Shown here: positions 1-12,902 of the stretch, piece after piece
Layout: each line of letters starts with the position of its first letter
Position numbering within the stretch: position 1 is the first letter of the stretch
Assembly: GCF_000214665.1 (NCBI RefSeq)
Contig: NC_015572.1
Coordinates: 1-64,000, forward strand
From: Methylomonas methanica MC09
GTDB taxonomy: Bacteria; Pseudomonadota; Gammaproteobacteria; Methylococcales; Methylomonadaceae
DNA: 64,000 nt
Reading direction: 5' to 3'
Notes under the pieces: model-generated
What the model was told of the DNA's origin: nothing
The model's input: only the letters and a program-made list of their open reading frames with translations
Databases searched by the model: none
Position numbers and translations under genes: made by a program

Positions 1-65
1 AAAACCGTCCGACTGGGGCGCTGTGGTATTATGAACGGCCTTTCTAACCCCATCTATGAATGCCG

Positions 66-1382
66 ATGAGCGCTATTTGGAACAATTGTCTGGCCAAGCT
101 TGAACACGAAATTCCCACCACCGATTTCAGTACCTGGATAAGACCGCTGCAAGCAGTGGAAACCGATAGCCAGCTGAAATTGCTTGCACCCAATCGTTTC
201 ATTATCGACCACATTAAGCAGCATTTTTTTAGCACGATTGAAGATGCCGTAAACGAATTTTCCAATGCCACCTTAACGGTACAGTTTGAAATAGGCAGTA
301 AAAAAGCGCCGGCCATCAAAGCGCCGACTCTGATTAAAACGCCCACTCAGAAAAAGAATCAGCCTAACTTCCTCAACAAAGCCTTTACCTTCGAAAGTTT
401 CGTGGAAGGTAAATCGAACCAGTTGGCCAGGGCTGCTTCGGTAACCGTGTCGGATAATATAGGTAAAGTCTATAACCCATTGTTTATTTATGGTAGCTCC
501 GGCTTGGGTAAAACCCATTTGATGCACGCCATCGGCAATGCAGTGCTACTGAAAAACCCTAATGCCAACATCGTGTATTTGCATTCGGAAAAATTCGTGC
601 AGGACATGGTCAAGGCTTTACAGCAAAACAGTATCAATTACTTTAAAGATTACTACCGCAACATCGATGTACTGCTGATGGACGACATCCAGTTTTTGGC
701 GGGTAAAGAACGTTCTCAGGAAGAGTTTTTCCACACCTTCAACAACTTATTGGATCAAAAACATCAAGTGGTATTGACTTGCGATAAATACCCTAAAGAA
801 ATTCAAGGCTTGGAAGACCGCTTGAAATCGCGCTTCGGCTGGGGCTTACCGGTTGCCATAGAACCGCCCGATCTGGAAACCCGTACCGCAATCCTGATTA
901 AAAAAGCGACTCAGGCCGGTGTAACGCTGGAACAGGAAATCGCATTTTTCATTGCCAAACGTATTCCTTCCAACGTTAGAGATCTGGAAGGGGCTTTACG
1001 GCGGGTGGTGGCTAACTCGCAATTTACCGGCAGAGAAATTACCCTGGAATTCACCAAGGAAGCCCTGCATGATTTGATCAGCCTGCAAGACAAACTGGTC
1101 AGCATCGATAATATCCAGAAAACTGTGGCCGAGTATTTCAAAATTCGCGTTGCCGACCTGTCATCGAAAAGCCGCAAGCAATCGTTAACCCGGCCAAGAC
1201 AAATTGCCATGACATTAGCCCGCGAGTTGACGTCTCACAGTTATCCCGAAATCGGCGATGCCTTTGGCGGGCGCGATCACACCACGGTGATCAATGCCTG
1301 TAAGCGGGTTGCCGAATTGAAGGAAAACGACGTAAAAATCGGGGAAGACTACAAAAACCTGTTGAGAACTCTATCGCATTAG
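66..1382 (+). CDS. dnaA: Chromosomal replication initiator DnaA
   Basis: DnaA binds origin DnaA boxes as an ATP-driven filament and opens oriC. The protein has the N-terminal DnaB-interaction domain (MSAIWNNC start), a short linker near residues 75-105, the AAA+ core with Walker A GSSGLGKT at about residue 143, Walker B LLMDDIQF, and the C-terminal DnaA-box recognition motif GGRDHTTV. Length (438 aa) is normal for gammaproteobacteria. An ATG six bases upstream (position 60) is in frame; I prefer 66 because MS-x-x-W is the usual DnaA beginning, but no clear Shine-Dalgarno decides it. It heads the dnaA-dnaN-recF-gyrB block. Confidence 0.98.
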   Translation: MSAIWNNCLAKLEHEIPTTDFSTWIRPLQAVETDSQLKLLAPNRFIIDHIKQHFFSTIEDAVNEFSNATLTVQFEIGSKKAPAIKAPTLIKTPTQKKNQPNFLNKAFTFESFVEGKSNQLARAASVTVSDNIGKVYNPLFIYGSSGLGKTHLMHAIGNAVLLKNPNANIVYLHSEKFVQDMVKALQQNSINYFKDYYRNIDVLLMDDIQFLAGKERSQEEFFHTFNNLLDQKHQVVLTCDKYPKEIQGLEDRLKSRFGWGLPVAIEPPDLETRTAILIKKATQAGVTLEQEIAFFIAKRIPSNVRDLEGALRRVVANSQFTGREITLEFTKEALHDLISLQDKLVSIDNIQKTVAEYFKIRVADLSSKSRKQSLTRPRQIAMTLARELTSHSYPEIGDAFGGRDHTTVINACKRVAELKENDVKIGEDYKNLLRTLSH

Positions 1383-1570
1383 TTGCGGGTAAGCTGGGGA
1401 TAAACTGAGGTCAATTTTTCCCGTTTGAGTTATCCCCAATTCGCTAACATACGGAATTCACACAAAGCAACAAGTTAAATTTATAATAAGTTTATGTTTT
1501 ATAATTACAAAACAGTGTTTTCCACAGTTTTTTGCTTGCGTAGTAGTAACAATAAATAAAAAATATTTAT
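1383..1570. other. dnaA-dnaN spacer with DnaA-box-like sites (oriC candidate)
   Basis: The spacer has two TTATCCCCA nonamers in opposite orientation (1395-1403 on the minus strand, 1430-1438 on the plus strand) and TTTTCCACA at 1518-1526. Each is one base from the consensus TTATCCACA. From about 1476 the sequence is very A+T rich, ending in an AT stretch before dnaN. A DnaA-box cluster beside an AT-rich stretch is what an unwinding region looks like. It may instead be the autoregulated dnaN promoter; the other usual oriC position, upstream of dnaA, lies outside the window. Confidence 0.5.
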
Positions 1571-2674
1571 ATGAAATTTATTATTAACAGAGATCAGTTA
1601 TTAGCACCGCTGCAACAAATTGTCAGCGTCATAGAGAAGCGCCAAACCATGGCTGTTCTGTCCAATGTGCTGTTACATGTGGAAGAAAATCAATTGACCA
1701 TGACCGGTTCTGACACGGAAATTCAGATTGTCAGCAAACTCAACCTTGAAATGGCCAGCGAATTCGGGGAAATCACGGTACCGGCTCGAAAATTTTTGGA
1801 TATTTGCCGCCTGTTGCCCACAAGCGCGGAAATTAAGTTCGAATTGCACGAAGATAAAGTCAAACTGGTGTCCGGGCGCAGCCGGTTTTCCTTGACTACC
1901 TTACCCGCCGAGCACTACCCCGAATTTAATGAATCGGAATTGGATCATCAATTTTTGTTGAACGCCGGCAAATTTAAAAAGGGCCTGGATAAAACCTTAT
2001 TCTGTATGGCCAATCAGGACGTACGTTACTACCTGAATGGTTTACTGCTGCACATCAGCAACTCCCGCCTAAAGTTGGTGGCTTCCGACGGGCATCGCTT
2101 ATCCATTTTTGAAGACGATATCGGCCAACCTACCGGACACGAAGCGCGCATTATTTTGCCGAGAAAAGCGGTTCAGGAACTCAGCCGCTTATTGGACGAC
2201 ACCGATGCCGAATTGAATATTCAGTTTTCCAACAACCACATTAAAATTTATTACAAAGACGTGGTGTTCTCTTCAAAATTGATCGATGCCAAGTTCCCAG
2301 ATTTCAGCAAAGTGTTCAATCAATCGTTCATGACACCGCTACAAATCCAGAAGCAATTACTCAGAGACGCATTGACTCGGGTAGCGATTTTATCCAATGA
2401 AAAATATAAAGGCGTCACCTTCGATATTGGTGGCGACCTGTTAAAACTCAGTACCCATAATCCCGAGCATGACGAAGCGGAAGAAGAATTGATTATCGAT
2501 TATCAAGGTCAGACGTTAAGTATTTCCTTCAACTCTCAATACATGTTGGATGCGGTTTCCAATTTGGACTCCGAATTGGCGGTAATCACCATTGCCAGTA
2601 ATGCCAGCAGTTGTTTCATCGAAGAGCCGGAAGACCCTTTGTTTAAATTTATTGTAATGCCGATGCGCATGTAA
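1571..2674 (+). CDS. dnaN: DNA polymerase III beta sliding clamp
   Basis: This is the ring-shaped processivity clamp that tethers DNA polymerase III to DNA. At 367 aa it has the family's normal length (E. coli 366), begins MKFIINRDQLLAPLQQI and ends with the typical FIVMPMRM. The three clamp subdomains are present, with the familiar KRQTMAVLSNVLL and ILPRKAVQELSRLL segments. The start at 1571 follows an AT-rich leader. recF begins 9 bases downstream, so the two are cotranscribed. Confidence 0.98.
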   Translation: MKFIINRDQLLAPLQQIVSVIEKRQTMAVLSNVLLHVEENQLTMTGSDTEIQIVSKLNLEMASEFGEITVPARKFLDICRLLPTSAEIKFELHEDKVKLVSGRSRFSLTTLPAEHYPEFNESELDHQFLLNAGKFKKGLDKTLFCMANQDVRYYLNGLLLHISNSRLKLVASDGHRLSIFEDDIGQPTGHEARIILPRKAVQELSRLLDDTDAELNIQFSNNHIKIYYKDVVFSSKLIDAKFPDFSKVFNQSFMTPLQIQKQLLRDALTRVAILSNEKYKGVTFDIGGDLLKLSTHNPEHDEAEEELIIDYQGQTLSISFNSQYMLDAVSNLDSELAVITIASNASSCFIEEPEDPLFKFIVMPMRM

Positions 2675-2683
2675 TCCGCATTT

Positions 2684-6279
<3,596 letters not shown>

Positions 6280-6346
6280 TGTCGGGTGCCACAATTAGTG
6301 AAAAGTGTGCCAAATTAGTGAAAAACTAGTGACACAAAAAATGAAA
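6280..6346 (+). repeat. Left end of element 1 with three TnsB-type repeats
   Basis: Three direct copies of a motif resembling GTGCCAAATTAGTGAAAA lie at 6286-6304, 6307-6324 and 6329-6346, spaced about 21-22 bp. This is the arrangement of TnsB binding sites in Tn7 ends. The third copy (GTGACACAAAAAATGAAA) is the most divergent and recurs at the right end. Confidence 0.85.
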
Positions 6347-6973
6347 TAACTCGACAGTTCCTACTAACTTATTCCAAACTAAGAGCATCAAAAAAAGCAG
6401 ATACTCTTTACTAAGGGTATCTGCTAATCTGGATTTGGATTGGATGTGAATTACGATAACAACATTCACTGACTCTAAAATCAAAATCGTTACCAGTTCC
6501 AATATAAACTCGATTAGATTCGGCTAAAAGCTGCCCCGGAACACTCGTTGATCAATGACAACGAGTTGGCCTATTGTTGTCAGTGACTACGTTTAACTAA
6601 AAATTCAACAGCTTTTATCTTTTTTAATCGTCTTACTTAGCACAACAATCCTGATAAAACCTAAGTGATTAATGAAAGTCATTGTGTATTTGTTCCGGGG
6701 GATTGTGCAAGCGATGCGATGTTCTGTCGGCCTACTGATCAATGTAGGAATGTCAACATGGCAAATTTCAAAAGTGATATTAAACACAGTATGAATGATT
6801 GACAGAAATTGATTCACTTGGAGAAACCAATTGTAAAGAATGCAAGAAGTGCCCCCACTTGTAACTGATAGAATCTTCACCTGTTTTATCAGCAACACCA
6901 TAGACTTGGATAGGAGCGACTAGCGCCACTAATGCTAGGTTGTTCGGAAAATTGAAATTAGCTGGGATAGAGA
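6347..6973. other. Non-coding stretch between the left end and the first cargo operon
   Basis: About 630 bp without a convincing gene. It holds a minus-strand terminator-like hairpin at 6396-6425. A 98-codon minus-strand frame at 6605-6901 shows no recognisable composition or motif. The last 70 bases should contain the promoter of the 6974-9789 operon, but I cannot place it firmly. Confidence 0.5.
6396..6425 (-). terminator. Hairpin with U-tract on the minus strand
   Basis: A perfect 9-bp stem AGCAGATAC / GTATCTGCT (6396-6404 with 6417-6425) is preceded on the plus strand by a run of A, giving a U-tract on the minus strand. It would stop transcripts leaving the element toward gyrB. Confidence 0.45.
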
Positions 6974-7948
6974 ATGTCCGAAACAGAAAATATTTCGAAA
7001 ATGGCTGAGCTTTTGGCTACAGCCATTTTCAAAGAGCTAAAATGGAATCAGGAAGCGCCACAAAACACCAATTTCTCTTGCGTATCACCTGAGTCGCACG
7101 GAAAACACACACACCCTGCAGATGTGGTGTACTGGTATCAAGACCCATATAAGGGAAGCAAGGTCTACATACTTACAGACCTGAAAAGCTATGCACGCGG
7201 ATCGATTACTGCTGACTCGGTAAAAAACAGTATTACTAATCTTGCTCTTTCTGTTGAGTGCGCAAAGATTAGCGATGAGTGGCGCGGCAGATTCATTACT
7301 GGCGCTGAAAACACCGATGTGGTGGGAATGCTGTTTATCTTTAATCACGACAAAGGTTGGGACACGGAGTTTTCCAAATTTCTCAGCAAGATGTTCGATG
7401 AATATCCGAGAATCCCTTCAGGTGTAAAACTTTACATTCTCGGACCTCAGGATATTTGGTACATAAATAACATTATCTTCGACATAAAAACACTAAGGGG
7501 AGATGGGGAGTTACCAGCTCCTAACGATTGCAGTTTTGTCTATCCAGACCTTTCACGATCTATGATGGTTCAAAATGATTGGGGGTGTGCTGCCACTCTG
7601 GAATGTTTAAAGGCCCCTTGGCAAATTATCAAGTATCGCAAAGATGATAGCAGCCTTCACTTACTTATTTACTATCGAGGAACTGGCGATACTGTTCAGG
7701 AGTTCATCTATCTTATCGATAAACTTGTTCATTTTCAGTGGGTTGCCATGTGCGCGACGATTCGTCTTCGCGCCCCTTATGCATCACATAATGCGGCCTC
7801 TACTTTTGCTCTGGCAGTTAAAGAATATGCTGAGCCATTGGATGAGACACATAAGATTAACGACAAACTATCGAAACTTCGGCTGGAGACGATACAAACA
7901 GTCACCCCTAATTATTCCGAAATTGAAATTGGCATGGGGGCAAGATGA
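6974..7948 (+). CDS. Unknown cargo protein A, possible PD-(D/E)xK nuclease
   Basis: I do not recognise this 324-aa protein. Its N-terminal third has HPADVVYWYQD followed after a short strand by VYILTDLKSYARGSI. An aspartate before two strands and a DxK triad (DLK) are arranged like a PD-(D/E)xK nuclease core, which is suggestive only. There is no signal peptide or membrane segment. It is the first gene of a three-gene operon just inside the left tip of element 1. Its stop overlaps the next start (ATGA at 7945-7948), implying translational coupling. The position in transposon cargo suggests a defence role, which is inference. Confidence 0.75.
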   Translation: MSETENISKMAELLATAIFKELKWNQEAPQNTNFSCVSPESHGKHTHPADVVYWYQDPYKGSKVYILTDLKSYARGSITADSVKNSITNLALSVECAKISDEWRGRFITGAENTDVVGMLFIFNHDKGWDTEFSKFLSKMFDEYPRIPSGVKLYILGPQDIWYINNIIFDIKTLRGDGELPAPNDCSFVYPDLSRSMMVQNDWGCAATLECLKAPWQIIKYRKDDSSLHLLIYYRGTGDTVQEFIYLIDKLVHFQWVAMCATIRLRAPYASHNAASTFALAVKEYAEPLDETHKINDKLSKLRLETIQTVTPNYSEIEIGMGAR

Positions 7949-9084
7949 TCGCAAAAGGCTCTACATTTTACGCAACCTATCGAGATATCAGAGATGCTCT
8001 TCTTTCTTCCAAACAGCGAATCTCAAGGGAGTTTCTTTTTGATTTTCTAAGTTCCAGGGGCGTATTTATTGCAGGAAACTCAACACGCGAAGAGTTGATT
8101 GAAACGCTGGCGAGTTTAACGCATGCTTATTCGGACTTTGAAGAAATATACAACCAGCTTGAGGTTGTTCCTAGACCAGAGAGGACGACCTCAAGAATAA
8201 TTGGATTAGTTATTGACCATTCAAAACTTCAGGTTGCTGTTGAAGCCATTCGAGCGGAACGTCGCGATTACCACGAGGCGATCAATCTGAGTGTTTCCCA
8301 AGGTGGACAAATAAAAATCAAGGTTGAATATACTGAGCTTGATCACGGAAAAACAATATTAAGGCAACGTCGGGCTAAAGAAGCAGAGATCGAAATCTAC
8401 AAAGAAGGGGACCATACCAAAGTACGCTATCCAGCGAACGATCGCCTGGAGGCTATTATCGATTCGCTAGTTGAATCAATCCAGAAAAGTGAAAAAACAC
8501 AAATTAAGCAAGATATTATTGATCTTAGCTCCTTTGACAAAGAAGAACGTACAATTTTTTTTAAGTCCCTTATAACCAGTCTCAGCGGATTTAATTTCTC
8601 TGATGTCACTAAGGTAGCAGTTGACAATGAAATTGAGGCTGTCGATTTTTCTGACAGCGATGATTTTTTTGATGATGAGGAAAAAGCCGATGCCGCTGAA
8701 CTTCGTGCTGAGCTCGCTGATGGCATGAAAAGCTTCTTAAAAAGCGCGGCATTAAACGGTACGGGTGTTCTTCATTCAAAGGAGTTAAAGCAGTTTTTAG
8801 AGTCTGGGTTCTTCATTTCACGGGTTATTTGGCAGGCGACTAAAATGGAAAAAAATGGCTTCAAGGTCGAAATTGAAGCAATGCTAGAAAATCCATCAAA
8901 AGGAACTGGGTTTCGGTATTCTGTTAAAGGGGTATACCCTTGTAAAAAAGATGGCTCGCATACTATTACGCGTAGACAAGCTGGAAGTGAAATTAAGAAA
9001 CCAGTGTTGCTAGTTGTTGAGAAAGCCGCAATGAAGGCTTTCCATGAACTTTTAGGTGCTCGAACAGATAAAAAGCAGGAATAA
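7945..9084 (+). CDS. Unknown cargo protein B
   Basis: A 379-aa protein of no family I recognise. It begins MIAKGSTFYATYRDIRDALL and has a charged middle with an acidic run (DFSDSDDFFDDEEKADAAEL) near residues 230-255. The C-terminal part, ending near LLGARTDKKQE, is richer in beta strand. There is no transmembrane segment and no Walker motif. It overlaps gene A by 4 bases and is 3 bases from gene C, so the three products are probably made together and may form a complex. Confidence 0.75.
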   Translation: MIAKGSTFYATYRDIRDALLSSKQRISREFLFDFLSSRGVFIAGNSTREELIETLASLTHAYSDFEEIYNQLEVVPRPERTTSRIIGLVIDHSKLQVAVEAIRAERRDYHEAINLSVSQGGQIKIKVEYTELDHGKTILRQRRAKEAEIEIYKEGDHTKVRYPANDRLEAIIDSLVESIQKSEKTQIKQDIIDLSSFDKEERTIFFKSLITSLSGFNFSDVTKVAVDNEIEAVDFSDSDDFFDDEEKADAAELRAELADGMKSFLKSAALNGTGVLHSKELKQFLESGFFISRVIWQATKMEKNGFKVEIEAMLENPSKGTGFRYSVKGVYPCKKDGSHTITRRQAGSEIKKPVLLVVEKAAMKAFHELLGARTDKKQE

Positions 9085-9087
9085 ATC

Positions 9088-9789
9088 ATGAGCCGCATAC
9101 GATGGTTTAAGCTTACAACTAATGATGACATAAACATATTAGAGAGCCAGATTCGGTCACGGATTTTTTCTTTGAACGCTCCAATAAGTGCTGGTTTTCG
9201 TGTCGAGGATAAAGATGCCAAGGGCTTGCGCGGACAGTTTGTACATAAAAGAACAATTGATCAGAAGATCAGCTTGCCATCAGGAGAAGAGTTCGTTCAA
9301 GAAGTAGCAGCTATTGAAATCACTAAGTTTGGTATCGATTTTTCGGCTAGTCTTGGATTACTTTTTCTAATCGACCCTCCCAGATCAAACACAGCTTTTT
9401 TCAGTGCTCTTTCTGAAGCAACTAGGTTCAACTGTACGATTGAAACTATTGAAGTAAATGTCGAGGAGTGGGTTAGGAACCTTGGCAATGATTACATAAA
9501 TGTAAATGTTACTTACCTTGATATTACGGGAATTAATATTTCTCCTGGTATCCAAGCTAGACTTGCAATTGCTGGTGATAAGGATGTTGATCTAACGATG
9601 CGCAAACTTATTAATTTTGGACAAGGCGGCAAAATTGAAAGTGCCAAAATTCGCTATGATGTTAATGGAGAAAAGAACTCTATTCTAGAGCTTGGTTGCC
9701 GAGCTACACTTAAAACAGCCTCTAATTTTACTTCGGATACCATTCAGATCTTTCAAGGTGCTATGCTCCTATCGAGGAAAAAAGATTAA
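9088..9789 (+). CDS. Unknown cargo protein C
   Basis: A 233-aa protein without recognisable motifs, starting MSRIRWFKLTTNDDINILES. It alternates short strands and helices and ends with LLSRKKD. No signal peptide, membrane segment or zinc motif is visible. The start follows gene B by 3 bases. It closes the operon; the next plus-strand gene starts 500 bases away. Confidence 0.72.
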   Translation: MSRIRWFKLTTNDDINILESQIRSRIFSLNAPISAGFRVEDKDAKGLRGQFVHKRTIDQKISLPSGEEFVQEVAAIEITKFGIDFSASLGLLFLIDPPRSNTAFFSALSEATRFNCTIETIEVNVEEWVRNLGNDYINVNVTYLDITGINISPGIQARLAIAGDKDVDLTMRKLINFGQGGKIESAKIRYDVNGEKNSILELGCRATLKTASNFTSDTIQIFQGAMLLSRKKD

Positions 9790-10024
9790 TTGAGTGTTAC
9801 ATGAGTCTTCCACAAATCAATTTGAGGAAAGTTGTTAGTCACAGGCGGGATTTCATATTGCCGGCCCTAGATTAGTTAAATTCAATCCGATTTCAGCGTG
9901 CTACATCAGACCCTAACAATGATTAGATCAGCTATTCTTGTGGTGATTTCAATCTAAATGGGCTGTTGGTTTGTAGTCGAATATTACATAGGAATTAGAT
10001 GGTTGCCGAAGAATGCCGCTCCTC

Positions 10025-10264
10025 TTAGTCGCTATTAAGTTTAAGCATCTCTGCCGGAGAAACCGATAAAGCATCCGCCAACTTGCAAATATTCAGCAAC
10101 GCAATATTTCTTTTCCCTCGCTCTACCCCGCCCAAATAACTTCTAGCCATGCCGCATTCCAGTGCGAGTTGCTCTTGAGACCAGCCGCGCTCTTTCCTCA
10201 ATTGGACAAGACGTTGTCCAAATAAGACAAGTGGATCAGACGTGGGCTGGGAATCGGTAGGCAT
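10025..10264 (-). CDS. Small XRE-family HTH regulator
   Basis: A 79-aa protein that is almost entirely one Cro/C1-type helix-turn-helix: GQRLVQLRKERGWSQEQLALECGMA followed by SYLGGVERGKRN and a LADALSVSPAEML tail. It lies divergently to the zinc-ribbon gene at 10291, with only 26 bases between start codons, so the two promoters must overlap the coding ends. It probably represses itself and its neighbour. Confidence 0.85.
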   Translation of the reverse strand: MPTDSQPTSDPLVLFGQRLVQLRKERGWSQEQLALECGMARSYLGGVERGKRNIALLNICKLADALSVSPAEMLKLNSD

Positions 10265-10290
10265 TTCATGATGCTACTTACCGGTACTCT

Positions 10291-11538
10291 ATGAGGCCAC
10301 GCTCTATGAGTGACAATTATGTTCTGCAGGCTTATATTTGGCGTTTTTGTCTTCGCTGTCCAATGCCAAATTTTTCGATCCATCCTAAATTGGCCCATCT
10401 TTCAGACAGTCAGATGGATAATCTGATGACACGGTACTATGCGGGAGAAACAATTGTCGATTTACTGGGAGAATTCAAAATCGATTGTAACCCGCATCAC
10501 CTATTCAAATTATTCCCGCCAATAATCCATTCGTTTTTGGTATGTCCTCATTGCGATGCTGCCATGATGTCGCCAAGAATATCCAGGAGCGCGCATTATG
10601 AAACCACGATGCGTTGCTTCCAATGCAGACATGAGGATACTTCTCGATGTAAATGTGACCATTGCCGCAATCGTCGGACAACATTAGATTCAGGTAAAGT
10701 TTTACGAAACGTTTTTGATATTAAAAATGCCTCAAGCGGACAGACCGAAAAGCTGAGTATTCAGCCTGATAATTTAACACTGGAACAGGCAGTTGCGTTG
10801 CTGTCGCTATTACGTTGTCCTGGGGTTGCATATGCTGATGTTATAGCGGTGTCGGCTGCTTTTAGCATGGCAACTGTGCCATTTGCGCCAAAAGGTAATT
10901 ATGGACATACGTTGATCCAAAAATTAGGCCAGGCAAAATTGCTCAGCGTGTTGAATTCAGCGGCCCCGGATAACTTCAGTGTGTTCGGAAATGAGCTGCG
11001 CATTGAAACGCCCTTTCCGATTTTTTGGAATATATCTCGCACCTCCCGCACTAATCTGATTCATGGCATAGAACAACGTGTTGCCCAGGGAGAATGGCCT
11101 AGGCATTGGCCTGAGCAATTGCCGGATTTAGTGCGTGTTTTAGCTTTTGCCGAAATTAAGGAGTTTTACGACTATTGCGCCAAACAGCGCGGATTGCCGG
11201 CCTCGGCTCCGCGCAGTACATCGATGATGCTGAATAATCTAATACAGGATTATTCGGTGGCTCAATGCTATCGAATGATCTATGCAGGAGCCAAGGCAGC
11301 GGCTGACTTCTTGGTCAGGGCTTCCTGTGCGCCGCAACACGCCGCCAATTACATGATTGGAGCCTGTCAACGTTGGGTAGATCGAGCACGAGCTGAAAAC
11401 TGGGAGGTGACACCTTTTCACCGACACCACGAACTTCCAAGAAGTATGATCAGTCACGTTTTATACGATGACTTTCTGAAACGTGGGGATGATGGATTCA
11501 ATTTGGCTTTGGATAAAATTGCCAGGCCAAAAATGTAA
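10291..11538 (+). CDS. Zinc-ribbon protein of unknown function
   Basis: A 415-aa protein with closely spaced cysteine pairs near residues 85-125: CPHC, CFQC, then CKCDHC. These look like two adjacent zinc ribbons. The rest is a helical region rich in His/Arg toward the C-terminus (FHRHHELPRSMISHVLYDDF). A second in-frame ATG at 10306 is an equally likely start; neither has a good ribosome site. I do not recognise the family. The zinc ribbons and the divergent XRE gene suggest nucleic-acid binding. Confidence 0.7.
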   Translation: MRPRSMSDNYVLQAYIWRFCLRCPMPNFSIHPKLAHLSDSQMDNLMTRYYAGETIVDLLGEFKIDCNPHHLFKLFPPIIHSFLVCPHCDAAMMSPRISRSAHYETTMRCFQCRHEDTSRCKCDHCRNRRTTLDSGKVLRNVFDIKNASSGQTEKLSIQPDNLTLEQAVALLSLLRCPGVAYADVIAVSAAFSMATVPFAPKGNYGHTLIQKLGQAKLLSVLNSAAPDNFSVFGNELRIETPFPIFWNISRTSRTNLIHGIEQRVAQGEWPRHWPEQLPDLVRVLAFAEIKEFYDYCAKQRGLPASAPRSTSMMLNNLIQDYSVAQCYRMIYAGAKAAADFLVRASCAPQHAANYMIGACQRWVDRARAENWEVTPFHRHHELPRSMISHVLYDDFLKRGDDGFNLALDKIARPKM

Positions 11539-12233
11539 CTTTTTACGACCCAATGGACTGAGTCTCATCGCTTGTCTAAATTAGTCAGGTTGATTGCTGT
11601 TGTGCAACGAGTCTTTGATACCAGCTTCCGTTGAGTCCGATAGTTAGTTTAATGCTAAGCCAACGAGTTTGGGTAAGAGGATTGTCGTTATTACGAATCC
11701 ATGAGCAGTAAACATTTTCGCGCCCGCGAAAGATTTAGAAAATCTTTTTAGCTATTTCTTGCATCAGCATCATCAATTTGAATTCGATTCAAATTTGGGC
11801 TTACAACCCCTATAGCGTTTTCTAATTATTTCCCGTTTTAAGGGGTTGATCACATTAGCAAATTCCACAATTTTCTCCTTTACGAAGGAATCGTTACGGT
11901 CGGCCAAAATGACGCGAGGGCATTATTGATACAAAACTACGTGTAACGGCCTGAGTGCAATAGAAAAAAGGCTATCTGCAAACCAAACCAGCAATGTTTG
12001 CTGATTTCTGAGTGGAAAGTTAGAACTTGTCTACCACAACAATGGAGTGAATCATATTTGATAACTATATGAATTTAAAAGGTTGTTATGTTTATAGCTA
12101 TCAATTGTTTTTTATTTGTCAAACGAATTCACTTTACAATAAGTAATTGATTATTAAGGAAAAAAGTTTACATTTTCATCTGCTAAGACTATTCTCTATA
12201 TTGTCTTAGATACGTTACCGGTTTTGACCAACC
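11539..12233. other. Intergenic region upstream of the tns regulator
   Basis: About 700 bp with no supported gene. It holds a terminator-like hairpin at 11729-11747 (AAAGATTT, loop AGA, AAATCTTT, then TT) and a second small hairpin at 11775-11795 (AATTTGAA, loop TTCGA, TTCAAATT). The last 170 bases are AT-rich and carry the promoter and operator of the XRE gene. Confidence 0.5.
12167..12209 (+). promoter_or_regulatory. Promoter and operator of the element 1 XRE gene
   Basis: TTTACA (12167-12172) and TATTCT (12190-12195) are separated by 17 bp, a reasonable sigma70 promoter. The -10 box lies between the arms of a perfect 7-bp dyad, CTAAGAC (12183-12189) and GTCTTAG (12203-12209). A repressor on this dyad would block the -10, which fits autorepression by the adjacent XRE protein. 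Confidence 0.55.
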
Positions 12234-12656
12234 ATGAATCCATTTGCTTGTTTTCTTCACACGATTCGAATGCAGCGAGGTATTCGCCAAACTGAATTGT
12301 CCGATCTAATCGGGTATGAGCAAACTTACATCTCCGCACTTGAGATCGGAAAAAAAGGTCCGCCAACGCCCGAGTTTGTTGAAAAGCTGATTACCGCGTT
12401 GGACTTGAAAGGAGAAGAACGTGAGCATCTGCTTAAAGCAGTAGAAGCGTCCAATCGCAAGTTGGTAATCGATAGCGATATGCCGCAGGACGTGTTTTGG
12501 ATGCTTCAGGAGTTACGTGATCGTGTATCTGATCTAACGCTTGCGGAAATACAGTTGATTCGCCAGGTGCTCAAACTCAAGGAATCCTACGGCAATAGTT
12601 ACGTCGAGTCAGGTTATCGATTGCATAGGCGCAAAAAAATGGAGGCTCAAATGTAA
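12234..12656 (+). CDS. XRE-family regulator of the element 1 tns operon
   Basis: A 140-aa protein with an N-terminal HTH (RMQRGIRQTELSDLIGYEQ, TYISALEIGKKGPPTP) and a helical C-terminal tail. Its counterpart in element 2 (40303) sits in the same place before tnsA and is similar in layout (YISALE, GxKxPP, LITALDL). This conserved position argues that it controls transposition genes. The upstream dyad at 12183-12209 is the likely operator. Confidence 0.85.
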   Translation: MNPFACFLHTIRMQRGIRQTELSDLIGYEQTYISALEIGKKGPPTPEFVEKLITALDLKGEEREHLLKAVEASNRKLVIDSDMPQDVFWMLQELRDRVSDLTLAEIQLIRQVLKLKESYGNSYVESGYRLHRRKKMEAQM

Positions 12657-12902
12657 AAACGGGACAAACTTTGCGGCTTGTCCCACTGGGTGGAGCATCA
12701 AACGATACCCCGATTGGCGTCTTCAGTATCGTCAAACTTTTCACCAGCGTCAAGCCCACTCTAATCACCAGTGTCTGCGTAACGTCGAGTTTAACCACCC
12801 GGCGCAGGCGTTGTTACGCCTGAAAGCAGCACTATTCAACTATAGCAGTGGCTATGGTAGGCAGTGTTTTGCCTGTTGTAGCCGCACTGCAGGAGAGTAG
12901 TC
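12657..12902 (+). other. Leader between the XRE gene and tnsA, partly conserved in element 2
   Basis: Directly after the XRE stop is a hairpin, GGGACAA and TTGTCCC (12661-12684), without a T-run. Further on, CGTCAAGCCCACTCT at about 12747 closely matches CGTCAAGCCAACTCT at the equivalent place before tnsA of element 2 (about 41916), and GATAC/TATC blocks upstream also match. The conservation suggests a regulatory leader or operator for tnsA. Confidence 0.4.

Noticed and set aside
6605..6901. 98-codon minus-strand frame in the gap after element 1's left end
   Set aside because: No ribosome site, no recognisable motif, and composition not unlike random AT-rich sequence.
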